This document shows, in pieces, positions 25,048 to 33,740 of a stretch of DNA of 64,000 bases. The number at the start of each line of letters is the position of its first letter. Position 1 is the first letter of the stretch. The stretch lies in assembly GCF_014137975.1 (NCBI RefSeq), contig NZ_JACGWZ010000005.1, positions 372,001 through 436,000 of the forward strand, read 5' to 3'. Under the pieces are notes generated by a model that was not told where the DNA came from, searched no databases, and was given only the letters and a program-made list of their open reading frames with translations. This DNA is from Halosaccharopolyspora lacisalsi. GTDB lineage: Bacteria > Actinomycetota > Actinomycetes > Mycobacteriales > Pseudonocardiaceae. Position numbers and translations under genes: made by a program.

Positions 25048-25669
25048 GAGCCGTACTGTAGCCACCGCGACCGAGCGCGCCAAACCTCGCGGTTGGTGCC
25101 GCCGGGCGGGCGGCTCGTTCCGTGGTCACGTGTGCGGCCCTGGCGCTGGTGTTGTCGACCGCGCGGAGCTCGGCCAGCCGCAAGCACGCGGCGTCGAGGA
25201 CCAGGTGCAGTGCCTGGTCGAACAGGCTGGACAGCGGCTGCATCGTCGCGGCCTCGTCCGCCCCGCGGTGCTTCGTCGCTGCGGGCACGGTCAGCAGGGT
25301 CGAGGCCGACTCCGCCAGCGGCGAACCGGCGTCCGTGGTGATCGCCAGCACCCGGCCACCGGCTCGGACGGCCTCCTCGGCGGCCCGCACGGTTCCCGTC
25401 GTGGTGCCCGAACCGGAGACCGCCACGAGAGCGTCGCCCGCCGCGAGCGCGGGAGCCGTCGTCTCGCCGACGACGTGGACTCGTAGGTCCAGGTGGACCA
25501 GTCGCATCGCGAAGGCGTGCGCCATGAACCCGGATCGCCCGGAGCCGGTGACGAGGATCCGCTCGGCGTCGGCGAGTTCCTCCGCGACGCGTTCGATCTC
25601 GTCCCGGTCGGTGCGGGTCAGCACACCCGCGATCTCGTGCTGGATGAGCTCCAGCGGGTCCGTGCTCAA
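25025..25669 (-). CDS. hxlB: SIS-domain isomerase, 6-phospho-3-hexuloisomerase-like
   Basis: A 214-residue SIS-domain protein (TGSGRSGFMAHAFAMRLVHL, AVSGSGTTTGTVRAAEEAVR, LFDQALHLVLDA) closely following the HxlB/PHI pattern. HxlB interconverts 3-hexulose-6-phosphate and fructose-6-phosphate in the ribulose monophosphate formaldehyde pathway. The TTG at 25669 follows GGAGG at 6 bp. No hxlA (hexulose-phosphate synthase) lies nearby, so it may be an isomerase for another sugar phosphate or work with a distant partner. The tail (about 30 residues) is low-complexity and overlaps the GNAT start. Confidence 0.75.
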   Translation of the reverse strand: MSTDPLELIQHEIAGVLTRTDRDEIERVAEELADAERILVTGSGRSGFMAHAFAMRLVHLDLRVHVVGETTAPALAAGDALVAVSGSGTTTGTVRAAEEAVRAGGRVLAITTDAGSPLAESASTLLTVPAATKHRGADEAATMQPLSSLFDQALHLVLDAACLRLAELRAVDNTSARAAHVTTERAARPAAPTARFGALGRGGYSTARADSGSC

Positions 25670-25968
25670 GAGGGACCTCCTTCGTCGGTTCCGAGAGGAG
25701 CGTCGTACGGGCACGTCGTGGTTCCGGGCCGGTGTCCCACGATGTCCCTCGATCGAGCGATCTTTGCGAGGGGCCGGGTGCATCCGGGACGGGGCGAGTC
25801 CCCGAGCGAAGCGTCGATACGCCGCCGCGACCACAGGCGGTGATACGTCGAGGCATGTCGAAGTTCCTGCTCACGAGCCCGCCCGAAGAGGTGGGGGCGA
25901 TCCTGGGGCGCTCGGCCGTTGCGTGGCACCGCAGACTCGGTCGACTGAGAAATTTTGTTTCGGATGAA

Positions 25969-26007
25969 GCAACGCGTTGCGTATGGAGCGTGATATATCT
26001 ACGATAT
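25969..26007 (+). promoter_or_regulatory. promoter and operators of the GntR-demethylase operon
   Basis: GCAACGCGTTGC (25969-25980) is a perfect 12-bp palindrome overlapping a -35-like TTGCGT (25977-25982). A 17-bp spacer leads to TACGAT (26000-26005). ATATC-TAC-GATAT (25995-26007) is a second inverted repeat over the -10. No Shine-Dalgarno sequence is present before the ATGs at 26006 or 26015, so the transcript may be leaderless from 26015. Confidence 0.55.
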
Positions 26008-26728
26008 GGCTGTGATGGAGATCACAGAAGTGCGCCCCGGATCAGGCAGGTACCCGCTGCCCGATCTGGTCACGGTCGAGCCCGGCCGCACCAGCGTGGC
26101 CAGCCTCAGCGAGAAGGCGTACTACCTGCTCCGGGAGCGGTTGATCACGCTGCGGATCCGGCCGGGGGAGACCATCGACGAGCGCGCCCTCCAGGAGGAG
26201 CTCGAGGTGGGACGAACCCCCCTGCGGGAAGCGTTGAGCAAGCTCGCCGACGACCGGCTCGTGCACGTCGTGGCCCGGCGTGGAACGTTCGCCAGTCACC
26301 TCGACCTCGGTGCGCTCAGCGCCATCAGCGAAGTCCGCGTCGAGCTCGAGTCCCACGCGGGCTACCTGGCGGCGAAACGGGCCACCGTCGAGGACCACGA
26401 CGCCATCGCCGGAGTCCTGGAGGACCTCGACGCACGTGGCACGACCGGACCCGATCACCGGGAGCTGATCCGACTGGATCTGCGCATCCACCACGTCGTG
26501 CACCGGGCGACGCACAACCCGTACCTCATCGCCACGCTCGACGAGTACTACGTGCACAGCCTGCGGATGTGGTTTTTCGTGCTCGACGACCTCGACCGGC
26601 TCGAGCACGCCATCGACGGCCATCGCGACCTGCTCACCGCCGTGAGCGACGGCGACTTCGCGGCGGCGCAGCAGATCATGCGCGACCACGTCACCGGATT
26701 CGAACAGGAGATACGGGCAGTGCTCTAG
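26006..26728 (+). CDS. GntR-family (FadR/FCD) regulator of the ETF-linked operon
   Basis: A 240-residue regulator. The winged helix (SLSEKAYYLLRERLITLRIR, ERALQEELEVGRTPLREALS) is followed by an all-helical FCD ligand domain with metal-site residues D (RLDLRIHHVVH) and H (EHAIDGHRDLL). A second ATG at 26015 fits a leaderless transcript better. It lies 36 bp upstream of the FAD/GcvT gene on the same strand and probably controls that operon. FCD domains usually sense carboxylates or amino-acid-like ligands, compatible with a methylated glycine derivative. Confidence 0.88.
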   Translation: MAVMEITEVRPGSGRYPLPDLVTVEPGRTSVASLSEKAYYLLRERLITLRIRPGETIDERALQEELEVGRTPLREALSKLADDRLVHVVARRGTFASHLDLGALSAISEVRVELESHAGYLAAKRATVEDHDAIAGVLEDLDARGTTGPDHRELIRLDLRIHHVVHRATHNPYLIATLDEYYVHSLRMWFFVLDDLDRLEHAIDGHRDLLTAVSDGDFAAAQQIMRDHVTGFEQEIRAVL

Positions 26729-26764
26729 CGCATCCGATGTCCACAACACCCGATTGGAGCCCTC

Positions 26765-29281
26765 ATGAACACGCTGCCTGACAGCGCCGACGTCGTCGTC
26801 ATCGGTGCCGGAATCGCGGGTAACTCGGTGGCCCACCACCTCGCGCAGGCCGGCTGGCACAACATCGTGCTGCTGGACAAGGGGCCGCTGCCCGACCCGG
26901 GAGGTTCGACCGGGCACGCCTCCAACTTCATCTTCCCCGTCGACCACTCCAAGGAGATCACCGCGATCACCGTGGACTCGATGCACCAGTACGAGAAGCT
27001 GGGCATGCTGACCACGTCGGGCGGTATCGAGGTCGCCCGCACCGAGGAACGCGTCGAGGAACTCAAGCGCCGGATGGCCTCGGCGAAGGCGTGGGGAATC
27101 CACTCCGAACTCATCAGCCCCGAGAGGGTGGCCGAACTCGTCCCCTTCGTCGACACGAGCATCGTCAAGCTCGGTTTCTGGACCCCCTCGGCGGCGGTGG
27201 TCGACCCGTTGCAGAGCGGGGCGCTCATGCGGGAGCAGGCCCAGGGTCTCGGGGCGCTGACCGTCTCGGCCAACACCGAGGTCAGCGGCATCGACACCAG
27301 CGGTGGCCGGATCTCGAAGGTCCGCACCGACCGCGGTGACATCGACACCGACACGGTCGTCGTCGCGTGCGGGGTGTGGAGCCCGCGCATCGCGCGGATG
27401 GCCGGTGCCCGGATCCCGCTCGTCCCTGTCGTGCACCAGCTGATCGACGTCGGACCCATCCCGGAGCTCGCCGAGACCCACTCCGAGATCGGCTACCCGA
27501 TCGTGCGCGACATGGACCCGCTCATGTACGAGCGGCAGAGCGGTGCCGATCTCGAGGTCGGTTCCTACGCGCACCGGGCGATCCTGCACGAGCCCGACGA
27601 CATCCCGTCCTACGAGGCCGCGCAGCTCTCTCCCACCCAGCTGCCGTTCACCCAGGAGGACTTCGACCCGCAGATGGAGGACGCCCTGGAGCTGTTCCCC
27701 GGGATCCTGAACACGCCCGGTGCGGGGATTCGGCACTCCATCAACGGTCTGCTGTCGCTGACCCCCGACGGCGGCCCGGTGCTGGGTGAGACGCCGGAGG
27801 TCAAGGGCCTGTGGTCGGCCGCGTCCGTCTGGATCAAGGAGGGCCCCGGGGTCGGCAAGGTGCTCGCCGACTGGATGACCCACGGCAGCACCGAGGTCGA
27901 CATGCACGGTGCCGACATCGCCCGCTTCTACCCGAACCAGCGCACCACGACGCACGTGCGGGCCCGCGCCGACGAGGGCTTCAACAAGATCTACGGGATC
28001 GTGCACCCCAACGAGCAGTGGGAGTCCAACCGCGGGCAGCGGCTCTCCCCGTTCCACCCCCGCGAGGTCGAACTGGGCGCCAGGTTCTTCGAGGTCGGTG
28101 GCTGGGAGCGGCCGCACTGGTACGAGTCGAACAGGGCGCTGCTCGAGGAGTACGCCGACCGCGTCGACGATCGCCCGCACGAGTGGGACGCGCGCTGGTG
28201 GTCGCCGATCATCAACGCCGAGCACCTCGCCCTGCGCGAGCGCGTGGGCGTGATCGACCTGACGGCCTTCGCGCAGTTCGACGTCTCCGGGCCGGGTGCC
28301 CTGGACTACCTGCAGCGCATGGCCCTGGCCCAGGTGGACAAGCCCGTCGGCAAGAGCGTCTACACGCCGATCCTGGACCACAACGGTGGTTTCCGCAGCG
28401 ATCTGACGATCATCCGGCTGGACACGGACTCCTTCCGGATCATCGCCGGTGGCTCCGACGGCCCCCGCGACAAGAAGTGGTTCACCGACCACCTGCCCGC
28501 GGACGGGTCGGTCGTGTTCACCGACGTGACCTCGGCGGTGTGCACCATCGGGCTCTGGGGACCGCGCGCTCGCGACGTGCTCTCGGCGGTCACCGAGGAC
28601 GACGTCTCGGCCGAGGCGTTCCCCTTCGGCACGGCTCGGTACATCGACGTGGACGGGGTGCCCACCCTCGCCCTCAAGATCTCCTACGTCGGCGACCTCG
28701 GATGGGAACTGCACGCCCCGTTCGACCAGGGGCTGAAGCTGTGGGACACGTTGTTCGAGGCGGGCCGCGAACACGGCATCGTGCCCGCGGGCATCGGTGT
28801 GTACGGCACGACGGGTCGGCTGGAGAAGGGCTACCGGCTCATGGGAGCCGAGCTCGAGAGCGAGTACAACCCGGTGGAGGCGGGGCTGGCCCTGCCGAAG
28901 GTGAAGTCGCCCGACTTCGTCGGCAAGGAGCCGTACCTCAGGGCCCGTGAGCGGGGTCCCGACACCACGTTGTGCACGTTGACGGTGGACGAGTGCACCG
29001 ACTCCAACGGGACGCGCCGGTACCCGCAGGCGCACTCGCCGATCCTGACCACGACCGGCGAGCGGATCGTCGACAGCAGGGCCAGGAGCTCCTACGTCAC
29101 CAGCGCCGGATCGGCGCCCTCGCTCGGCGAGTACCTGCTCATGGGGTACCTGCCCGCCCCGTACGCGGCGGAGGGCACCGGGCTGCTCGTCGAGTACATG
29201 GGCGAGCAGTACCCGGTCACGGTCGTGCGAGCCGGGCGCACCCCGCTGTTCGACCCCGACGACGAGCGCATGAAGGCCTGA
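26765..29281 (+). CDS. dimethylglycine dehydrogenase-like FAD/aminomethyltransferase (GcvT) protein
   Basis: An 838-residue two-part enzyme. The N-terminal half is a DAO-type FAD domain with the dinucleotide loop VVVIGAGIAGNSVAHHLAQA and GSTGHAS, whose His corresponds to the covalent flavin site in dimethylglycine and sarcosine dehydrogenases. The C-terminal half (from about residue 400) is a GcvT-type folate domain (RERVGVIDLTAFAQFDVSGP, GDLGWELHAPFDQGLKLWDT, GTTGRLEKGYRLMGAELESE). This architecture oxidatively removes an N-methyl group and hands it to tetrahydrofolate. Electrons would go to the ETF encoded immediately downstream. The exact amine is not determinable. The ATG follows GGAG. 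Confidence 0.88.
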   Translation: MNTLPDSADVVVIGAGIAGNSVAHHLAQAGWHNIVLLDKGPLPDPGGSTGHASNFIFPVDHSKEITAITVDSMHQYEKLGMLTTSGGIEVARTEERVEELKRRMASAKAWGIHSELISPERVAELVPFVDTSIVKLGFWTPSAAVVDPLQSGALMREQAQGLGALTVSANTEVSGIDTSGGRISKVRTDRGDIDTDTVVVACGVWSPRIARMAGARIPLVPVVHQLIDVGPIPELAETHSEIGYPIVRDMDPLMYERQSGADLEVGSYAHRAILHEPDDIPSYEAAQLSPTQLPFTQEDFDPQMEDALELFPGILNTPGAGIRHSINGLLSLTPDGGPVLGETPEVKGLWSAASVWIKEGPGVGKVLADWMTHGSTEVDMHGADIARFYPNQRTTTHVRARADEGFNKIYGIVHPNEQWESNRGQRLSPFHPREVELGARFFEVGGWERPHWYESNRALLEEYADRVDDRPHEWDARWWSPIINAEHLALRERVGVIDLTAFAQFDVSGPGALDYLQRMALAQVDKPVGKSVYTPILDHNGGFRSDLTIIRLDTDSFRIIAGGSDGPRDKKWFTDHLPADGSVVFTDVTSAVCTIGLWGPRARDVLSAVTEDDVSAEAFPFGTARYIDVDGVPTLALKISYVGDLGWELHAPFDQGLKLWDTLFEAGREHGIVPAGIGVYGTTGRLEKGYRLMGAELESEYNPVEAGLALPKVKSPDFVGKEPYLRARERGPDTTLCTLTVDECTDSNGTRRYPQAHSPILTTTGERIVDSRARSSYVTSAGSAPSLGEYLLMGYLPAPYAAEGTGLLVEYMGEQYPVTVVRAGRTPLFDPDDERMKA

Positions 29282-29294
29282 CGGAGGAACGACC

Positions 29295-30059
29295 ATGAAG
29301 GTACTCGTCTGCATCAAGCGGGTCCCCGCTCCCGGCGGGAAGCTCTCGCTGACCGAGGACGGCACGGACATCGACACCCGCCACCTCGGATTCACCATCG
29401 GTCCCCACGAGGAGTGCGCCGTCGAGGAGGCGGTGCGGCTCGTCGCCGAGCACGGTGGCCAGGTCACCGTGCTCAGCGCGGGACCGCCCGAGGTGGAGGA
29501 ACAACTGCGCTACGCGATGTCGATGGGGGCCAACGCCGGCGTGCTCGTCGAGCAGAGCGCGCAGGACCCGGAGGCCACGGCGAGGGCGCTGGCGGAAGCG
29601 ATCGGGACGCTGGAGTCCGAGGACGGACCCTTCGACCTCGTCCTCCTCGGCAACGAGTCGGCCGACGCGGGCAACTACCAGGTCGGCGTCCGGGTCGCGT
29701 GCTCGCTCGGGCGCCCCGTCGTCGGCGGCGTCAAGGGCGTCGAGGTCGGCGCCGAGGGCACGGACGTGTTCCTGCGCCGGGAGAGCGCCGAGGGGATCGA
29801 GGTCTACCAGGCGCCGCTGCCGGCGATCACCGCCGTGAAGGAGGGACTCAACCTCCCGCGCTATCCCAGTATTCAGGGCAGGTTGCGGGCGAAGAAAGGG
29901 CCCGTGCGCACCCTGCGGCCGGAAGTGCCCCAGGGCGGCCTGCGCACGGTGCGCTTGCGTCAGCCTCCGGAGAAGTCGAAGGAGACCGTCGTGCTCGGAT
30001 ACGGAGCCGACGCCGCCGACTCCGTTGTCGACCTTCTTGTCGAGAAGGGAATGGTTTGA
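29295..30059 (+). CDS. etfB: electron transfer flavoprotein subunit beta
   Basis: A 254-residue ETF beta subunit. It begins MKVLVCIKRVPAPGG and carries IGPHEECAVEEAVRLVAEHG, LVLLGNESADAGNYQVGVRV and the recognition-loop region YQAPLPAITAVKEGLNLPRYP. It binds AMP in the ETF heterodimer that accepts electrons from flavin dehydrogenases. The ATG lies 14 bp after the demethylase stop with GGAGGA between, and the next gene starts 4 bp after its stop, so the three are one operon. It is probably dedicated to the upstream FAD enzyme rather than general beta-oxidation. Confidence 0.93.
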   Translation: MKVLVCIKRVPAPGGKLSLTEDGTDIDTRHLGFTIGPHEECAVEEAVRLVAEHGGQVTVLSAGPPEVEEQLRYAMSMGANAGVLVEQSAQDPEATARALAEAIGTLESEDGPFDLVLLGNESADAGNYQVGVRVACSLGRPVVGGVKGVEVGAEGTDVFLRRESAEGIEVYQAPLPAITAVKEGLNLPRYPSIQGRLRAKKGPVRTLRPEVPQGGLRTVRLRQPPEKSKETVVLGYGADAADSVVDLLVEKGMV

Positions 30060-30062
30060 ACC

Positions 30063-31043
30063 ATGTTGCTCGTCCTTGTCGAAGACGATTCGGGAGCCGT
30101 CTCCGGTGCTTCCCGAGAGGCACTCGCCCTCGCCCACGAGCTGGCGACGAAGCTGGACGTGCCCGTGCACGCCGCCACGTTCGGTACGGGTGAGTTCACG
30201 ACCACGCTGTCCGCGCACGGTGCGTCCGTGCTCCACAGGATCGAAGGGCCGTTCGCGGACGACTGCTCACCCGAGGTCCGGGGTGCCGCCCTCGGTGAGC
30301 TGATCCGAAGCGCCGGAGCCACCGGTGTCCTCGCGGCCGGCAGCGAGTGGGGCAACGAGATCATGGCCCACGCCGCCGCGCGCACGGGCGAGGCGTTCGC
30401 CAGCAACTGCGTCGAGGTGGACGCGGGTCGGGAGTGGAGCCTGACACGGGTCCGCGGTGGCGGGATGCTGCTCGAAGAGGCCGAGCTGTCCGGAGCCGTC
30501 AAGTTCGTCAGCCTCGTGCCCGGCTCCGTCGAGCCGACCGAGGTGACGGCTCCCGGGGAGGTCGCCACCGAGTCGTTCGTCCCCGAACACGTCGACGACC
30601 TCGTCCACAGCAAGCTCGTCGAGCGCACCACCAGCGGTACCGGGGCCTCCCTGGCCACGGCGCGGGTGATCGTCTCCGGCGGGCGCGGGGTCGGCAGCGC
30701 CGAAGGGTTCGCGAGCCTGGAGGAGCTGGCCGGGCTGCTCGGTGGTGCCGTCGGGTGTTCCCGGGTGGCCACGAACAGCGGGTGGCGTCCGCACAGCGAT
30801 CAGGTCGGACTGACGGGCACGAAGATCGCCGCCGATCTCTACATCGCGTGCGGGATCAGCGGCGCGACCCAGCACTGGGTGGGGTGCATGGGCGCCAAGT
30901 CCATTCTCGCGGTCAACACCGACCCCGAAGCGCCCCTGGTCTCCCGTGCGGACTACGCGGTCATCGGCGACATCCACCAGATTCTGCCCGCCGTGGTCGA
31001 GCGGGCACGGGAGCGCAAGAAGGAGGTTCAGGGCGCCGTGTGA
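30063..31043 (+). CDS. etfA: electron transfer flavoprotein subunit alpha
   Basis: A 326-residue ETF alpha subunit. The C-terminal FAD-binding half is typical: ARVIVSGGRGVGSAEGF, ATNSGWRPHSDQVGLTGTKI, LYIACGISGATQHWVGCMGA and NTDPEAPLVSRADYAVIGD. The N-terminal half is more divergent, as usual for amine-linked ETFs. Partner of the preceding etfB with a 3-bp gap. A terminator hairpin (31063-31103) follows, though the YjiH-type gene downstream may be read through. Confidence 0.93.
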   Translation: MLLVLVEDDSGAVSGASREALALAHELATKLDVPVHAATFGTGEFTTTLSAHGASVLHRIEGPFADDCSPEVRGAALGELIRSAGATGVLAAGSEWGNEIMAHAAARTGEAFASNCVEVDAGREWSLTRVRGGGMLLEEAELSGAVKFVSLVPGSVEPTEVTAPGEVATESFVPEHVDDLVHSKLVERTTSGTGASLATARVIVSGGRGVGSAEGFASLEELAGLLGGAVGCSRVATNSGWRPHSDQVGLTGTKIAADLYIACGISGATQHWVGCMGAKSILAVNTDPEAPLVSRADYAVIGDIHQILPAVVERARERKKEVQGAV

Positions 31044-31062
31044 GGAATCGGCACCTCGGAAG

Positions 31063-31103
31063 GAGCGGCTCGCTTCGGCCTTCGGGTCGGGAACGAGCCG
31101 CTC
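31063..31103 (+). terminator. terminator or attenuator hairpin after etfA
   Basis: GAGCGGCTCG (31063-31072) pairs perfectly with CGAGCCGCTC (31094-31103), 20 bp after the etfA stop. Confidence 0.65.
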
Positions 31104-31277
31104 TGTCGTCGGAAAACCGGACTTGCCGCCGCCACGGTGGTGGGCGGGTGCACATCCATCTGGTATCTCAGACGCCTGTTGGGGACCGGTGTGTTCCACA
31201 CGGCCGTTTGCGCATGTCATGGTCTTGCGACTCGGAAGTCCCGAGCAGGCGTGACGGAGTTACCGGAGAGACCGAAA

Positions 31278-32615
31278 ATGGCAGTTCGACGCCACCACGA
31301 GGAGAAAACCAGAGCGCCCTCGACGAGGGACTCCGCGAGCATGTGGAAGTTCTTCGTCTACAGTTCCCTCGGGGCTTTCGTGTTCTTCGTCCCGATCGAG
31401 ATCGCCGGGCGGAGCTCCATCCTGCTCGATCACGTGGTCACGGCTGCGCAGGACGCGGTACCGAACGTGCTGCCGTACTACACGTTGGCCGTCGTCCTCG
31501 CCGGTGCCGCCTACCCGCTGATCACGGGAACCTGGAGGAGGTCGACCGCCGACGCGGTGTTCTCGGGGTTCAAACTCGTCGGCCTTCTCGTCGGCGTCAT
31601 GCTCGTCTTCGGCATCGGTCCCGCCTGGCTCTTCGAACCGGACATGGGACCGTTCCTGTTCACCGCGCTCGCCGTCCCGGTGAGCCTGCTGGTGCCGCTC
31701 GGGGCCGTCTTTCTCGCGCTGCTCGTGGGGTACGGGCTGCTCGAATACATCGGTGTGCTGGTCGAGCCCGTTATGCGTCCGGTCTGGAGAACTCCGGGAC
31801 GTTCGGCCATCGACGCCGTGGCCTCCTTCGTCGGCAGCTACTCGCTCGGCCTGCTGATCACGGACCGCGTGTACAGGGAGGGGAAGTACTCCGGGCGGGA
31901 GGCGGCCGTCATCGCGACCGGTTTCTCCACGGTCTCGGCGACGTTCATGGTGGTCGTGGCCGCGACCCTGGGCCTCATGCCGATCTGGAACACCTACTTC
32001 TGGACGAGCCTGGCCATCACCTTCCTGGTGACCACCGTGACCGTGCGGATCCCACCGCTGTCGAGGATCGGTGACAGCTACGTCGGTGGTGTCCACCCGC
32101 AGCCCGAGGACGGGGCGGGGGCGGGGCGCTTCTCCCGCGCCTGGAGCGACGCCCGCGAGACCGTGGCGGCCGCACCGTCGTTGGCCGCCAACGTCGGGAG
32201 GAACCTCAAAGACGGTTTGATCATGACCATGTCCATCCTGCCCTCGATCCTGTCGATCGGCCTGGTGGGGCTGGTCCTGGCGACCTACACTCCCGTCTTC
32301 GACTGGCTCGGTTACCTGTTCTATCCCGTCACCTGGGCGCTTCAGGTGCCCGAACCACTGCTGCTCGCCAAGTCCTCCGCGGTGGGCATCGCCGAGATGT
32401 TCCTGCCCTCGTTGCTGGCGGCGGGGGCGACACCGGTGGTGGCGTTCATCGTCGCCGTCGTGTCGGTGTCGCAGATCGTCTTCTTCTCGGCCCTGGTTCC
32501 CTGCGTGGTCGCCACGGGGATCCCCGTCTCGGTCCCGCAGATGATCCTCATCTGGTTCGAGCGCGTGGTCCTGTCGCTCGTCCTGGCCACGCCGGTGGCG
32601 ATGCTGCTGTTCTGA
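31278..32615 (+). CDS. YjiH-family (nucleoside-recognition/GATE domain) membrane protein
   Basis: A 445-residue integral membrane protein with about ten hydrophobic segments, matching the YjiH family (KFFVYSSLGAFVFFVPIEIA, VGSYSLGLLITDRVYREGKY, FSTVSATFMVVVAATLGLMP, SSAVGIAEMFLPSLLAAGAT). These GATE-fold proteins are presumed transporters of unknown substrate. The ATG at 31278 follows GGAGAG at 7 bp; GTG 31251 is an alternative. Placed after the demethylase-etf genes, it may import the methylated amine or export a product. The link is by position only. Confidence 0.82.
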   Translation: MAVRRHHEEKTRAPSTRDSASMWKFFVYSSLGAFVFFVPIEIAGRSSILLDHVVTAAQDAVPNVLPYYTLAVVLAGAAYPLITGTWRRSTADAVFSGFKLVGLLVGVMLVFGIGPAWLFEPDMGPFLFTALAVPVSLLVPLGAVFLALLVGYGLLEYIGVLVEPVMRPVWRTPGRSAIDAVASFVGSYSLGLLITDRVYREGKYSGREAAVIATGFSTVSATFMVVVAATLGLMPIWNTYFWTSLAITFLVTTVTVRIPPLSRIGDSYVGGVHPQPEDGAGAGRFSRAWSDARETVAAAPSLAANVGRNLKDGLIMTMSILPSILSIGLVGLVLATYTPVFDWLGYLFYPVTWALQVPEPLLLAKSSAVGIAEMFLPSLLAAGATPVVAFIVAVVSVSQIVFFSALVPCVVATGIPVSVPQMILIWFERVVLSLVLATPVAMLLF

Positions 32616-32667
32616 GCGGGGGTTTTCCGGTCAGCTTGTCGTTAGGGCCCGGGTCGCTGCCTCAAAG

Positions 32668-32716
32668 GGTGAACGCGTCGTTTTGGCAGTCACACCGCCA
32701 CGACGGCGCGTTCGCT
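32668..32716. repeat. palindromic repeat copy C between convergent genes
   Basis: Left arm GGTGAACGCGTCGTTTTGGC (from 32668), loop TCACA (32690-32694), right arm beginning CCGCCACGACGGCGCGTTCG. Several stem mismatches make it the most degenerate copy. Imperfect outer repeats occur at about 32622 (GGTTTTCCGGTCAGCTTGTC) and 32735 (reverse complement of GATCGAGGTTTTCGGTCGGA). Confidence 0.75.
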
Positions 32717-32753
32717 CCGGAACCGGTTCCGGCGATCCGACCGAAAACCTCGA

Positions 32754-33383
32754 TCAGTCGCGTCTGCCGGGTGGTGCGGGAGCCTGCAGGCCGAAGTGGA
32801 CCCCGATCATCCGCACGGTGAAGCAGGCGGCGACCGCCGCCAGCGCGGCCGGCACCCCGTAGAGGTCGGCGCGGATGGCGCCGACCGTGACCGCCGCGCC
32901 GATCAGGGCGGGGATCGCGTAGAGGTCGCTGCGCAGCACCGACGGGATCCGCCGGACCAGGGTGTCGCGGATGGTGCCGCCGCCCACCCCGGTGATCGCC
33001 CCCAGGATGATCGCCGGCCCGATGCCCAGTCCGGCTCCGAGCGCCTTGCTCGCGCCGATCACCGCGAACGTGCTCAACCCGATGGCGTCGAGCACGTTGA
33101 TCGGCACTTCCAGCCGGTGCAGCCACTGGCTCAGGGCGAACGCGACCAGACCGCCGCCTGCGGCCAGGACCAGATACCGCCAGTCGCGGAAGGCGGCGGG
33201 AGGTACCGAGTCGATGAGCACGTCGCGCAGGATGCCACCCCCCAGTGCGGTGATCATGCCGAGAGCGACGACGCCGACGATGTCGAGCCGTGCGGCGCGC
33301 ACCGCGGTCAGCGCGCCGTTGAGCGCGAACGCGAACGTGCCCGTGAAGTCCAGTGCCAGCAGCAACGGCGGTTCGGTCGTCAA
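32754..33383 (-). CDS. TRIC-family (UPF0126) membrane channel protein
   Basis: A 209-residue protein made of two repeats of three membrane helices. The conserved glycine-rich ALGGGILRDVLI is in repeat one and GVGGGTIRDTLVRR in repeat two, the hallmark of bacterial UPF0126/TRIC trimeric cation channels (potassium permeation in studied members). The TTG at 33383 follows GAGGAGG at 8 bp and starts just before the first helix. It stands alone, convergent with the YjiH-type gene across repeat copy C. Confidence 0.88.
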   Translation of the reverse strand: MTTEPPLLLALDFTGTFAFALNGALTAVRAARLDIVGVVALGMITALGGGILRDVLIDSVPPAAFRDWRYLVLAAGGGLVAFALSQWLHRLEVPINVLDAIGLSTFAVIGASKALGAGLGIGPAIILGAITGVGGGTIRDTLVRRIPSVLRSDLYAIPALIGAAVTVGAIRADLYGVPAALAAVAACFTVRMIGVHFGLQAPAPPGRRD

Positions 33384-33552
33384 GCGGGCCCCTCCTCGTG
33401 CGGGCGGGCCCGCGCGCTTCCGGGCCAGCAGCGGAACCAGATCAAGGTGCACCGTAAGCGATCCAGCACCGATGAGCACTGGTGCGGGTCCGGTTCGCGG
33501 CTGTCGCGGGCAGCGCCGGTGCCGAGCAGGCCGGTGGTCCCGGGTTGGTGTC

Positions 33553-33740
33553 CTACGCGTTCGTCGTGGTCAGGTAGTCGACGTAGTTGTCGACGGCGAC
33601 GATCAGCTCGTGGTCGTCGACCAAGTCGGGGCCGAGGGCGGAGAGGATTCGTCGCGCAGCGTCCGGTGATTGTGCCGGCGGAACGAGTTCGGCGGCGCGG
33701 GGATCTCGTACGTTCCCGGTGCGCAGGTGAATCAGCCAGC
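33553..33740 (-). pseudogene. 3' gene remnant resembling the end of a mannitol/fructuronate dehydrogenase
   Basis: The minus-strand frame ends WLIHLRTGNVRDPRAAELVP, PAQSPDAARRILSALGPDLV, DDHELIVAVDNYVDYL then TAG. The W-x-L-x-DPRA pattern and the helical tail resemble the C terminus of polyol/uronate dehydrogenases of the mannitol dehydrogenase family. Only about 60 codons are readable before the frame dissolves. The assignment is weak. Confidence 0.3.

Noticed and set aside
25857-25990. Possible short gene beginning MSKFLLTSPPEEVG
   Set aside because: No clear RBS, and the frame continues into the GntR promoter and coding region without a stop or recognised motif.
26042-29467. A 1141-codon open frame on the minus strand
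   Set aside because: It is antisense to the well-conserved FAD/GcvT gene and consists of His/Asp/Val/Gly-rich shadow sequence typical of high GC3 coding DNA. No family motif, start or RBS.
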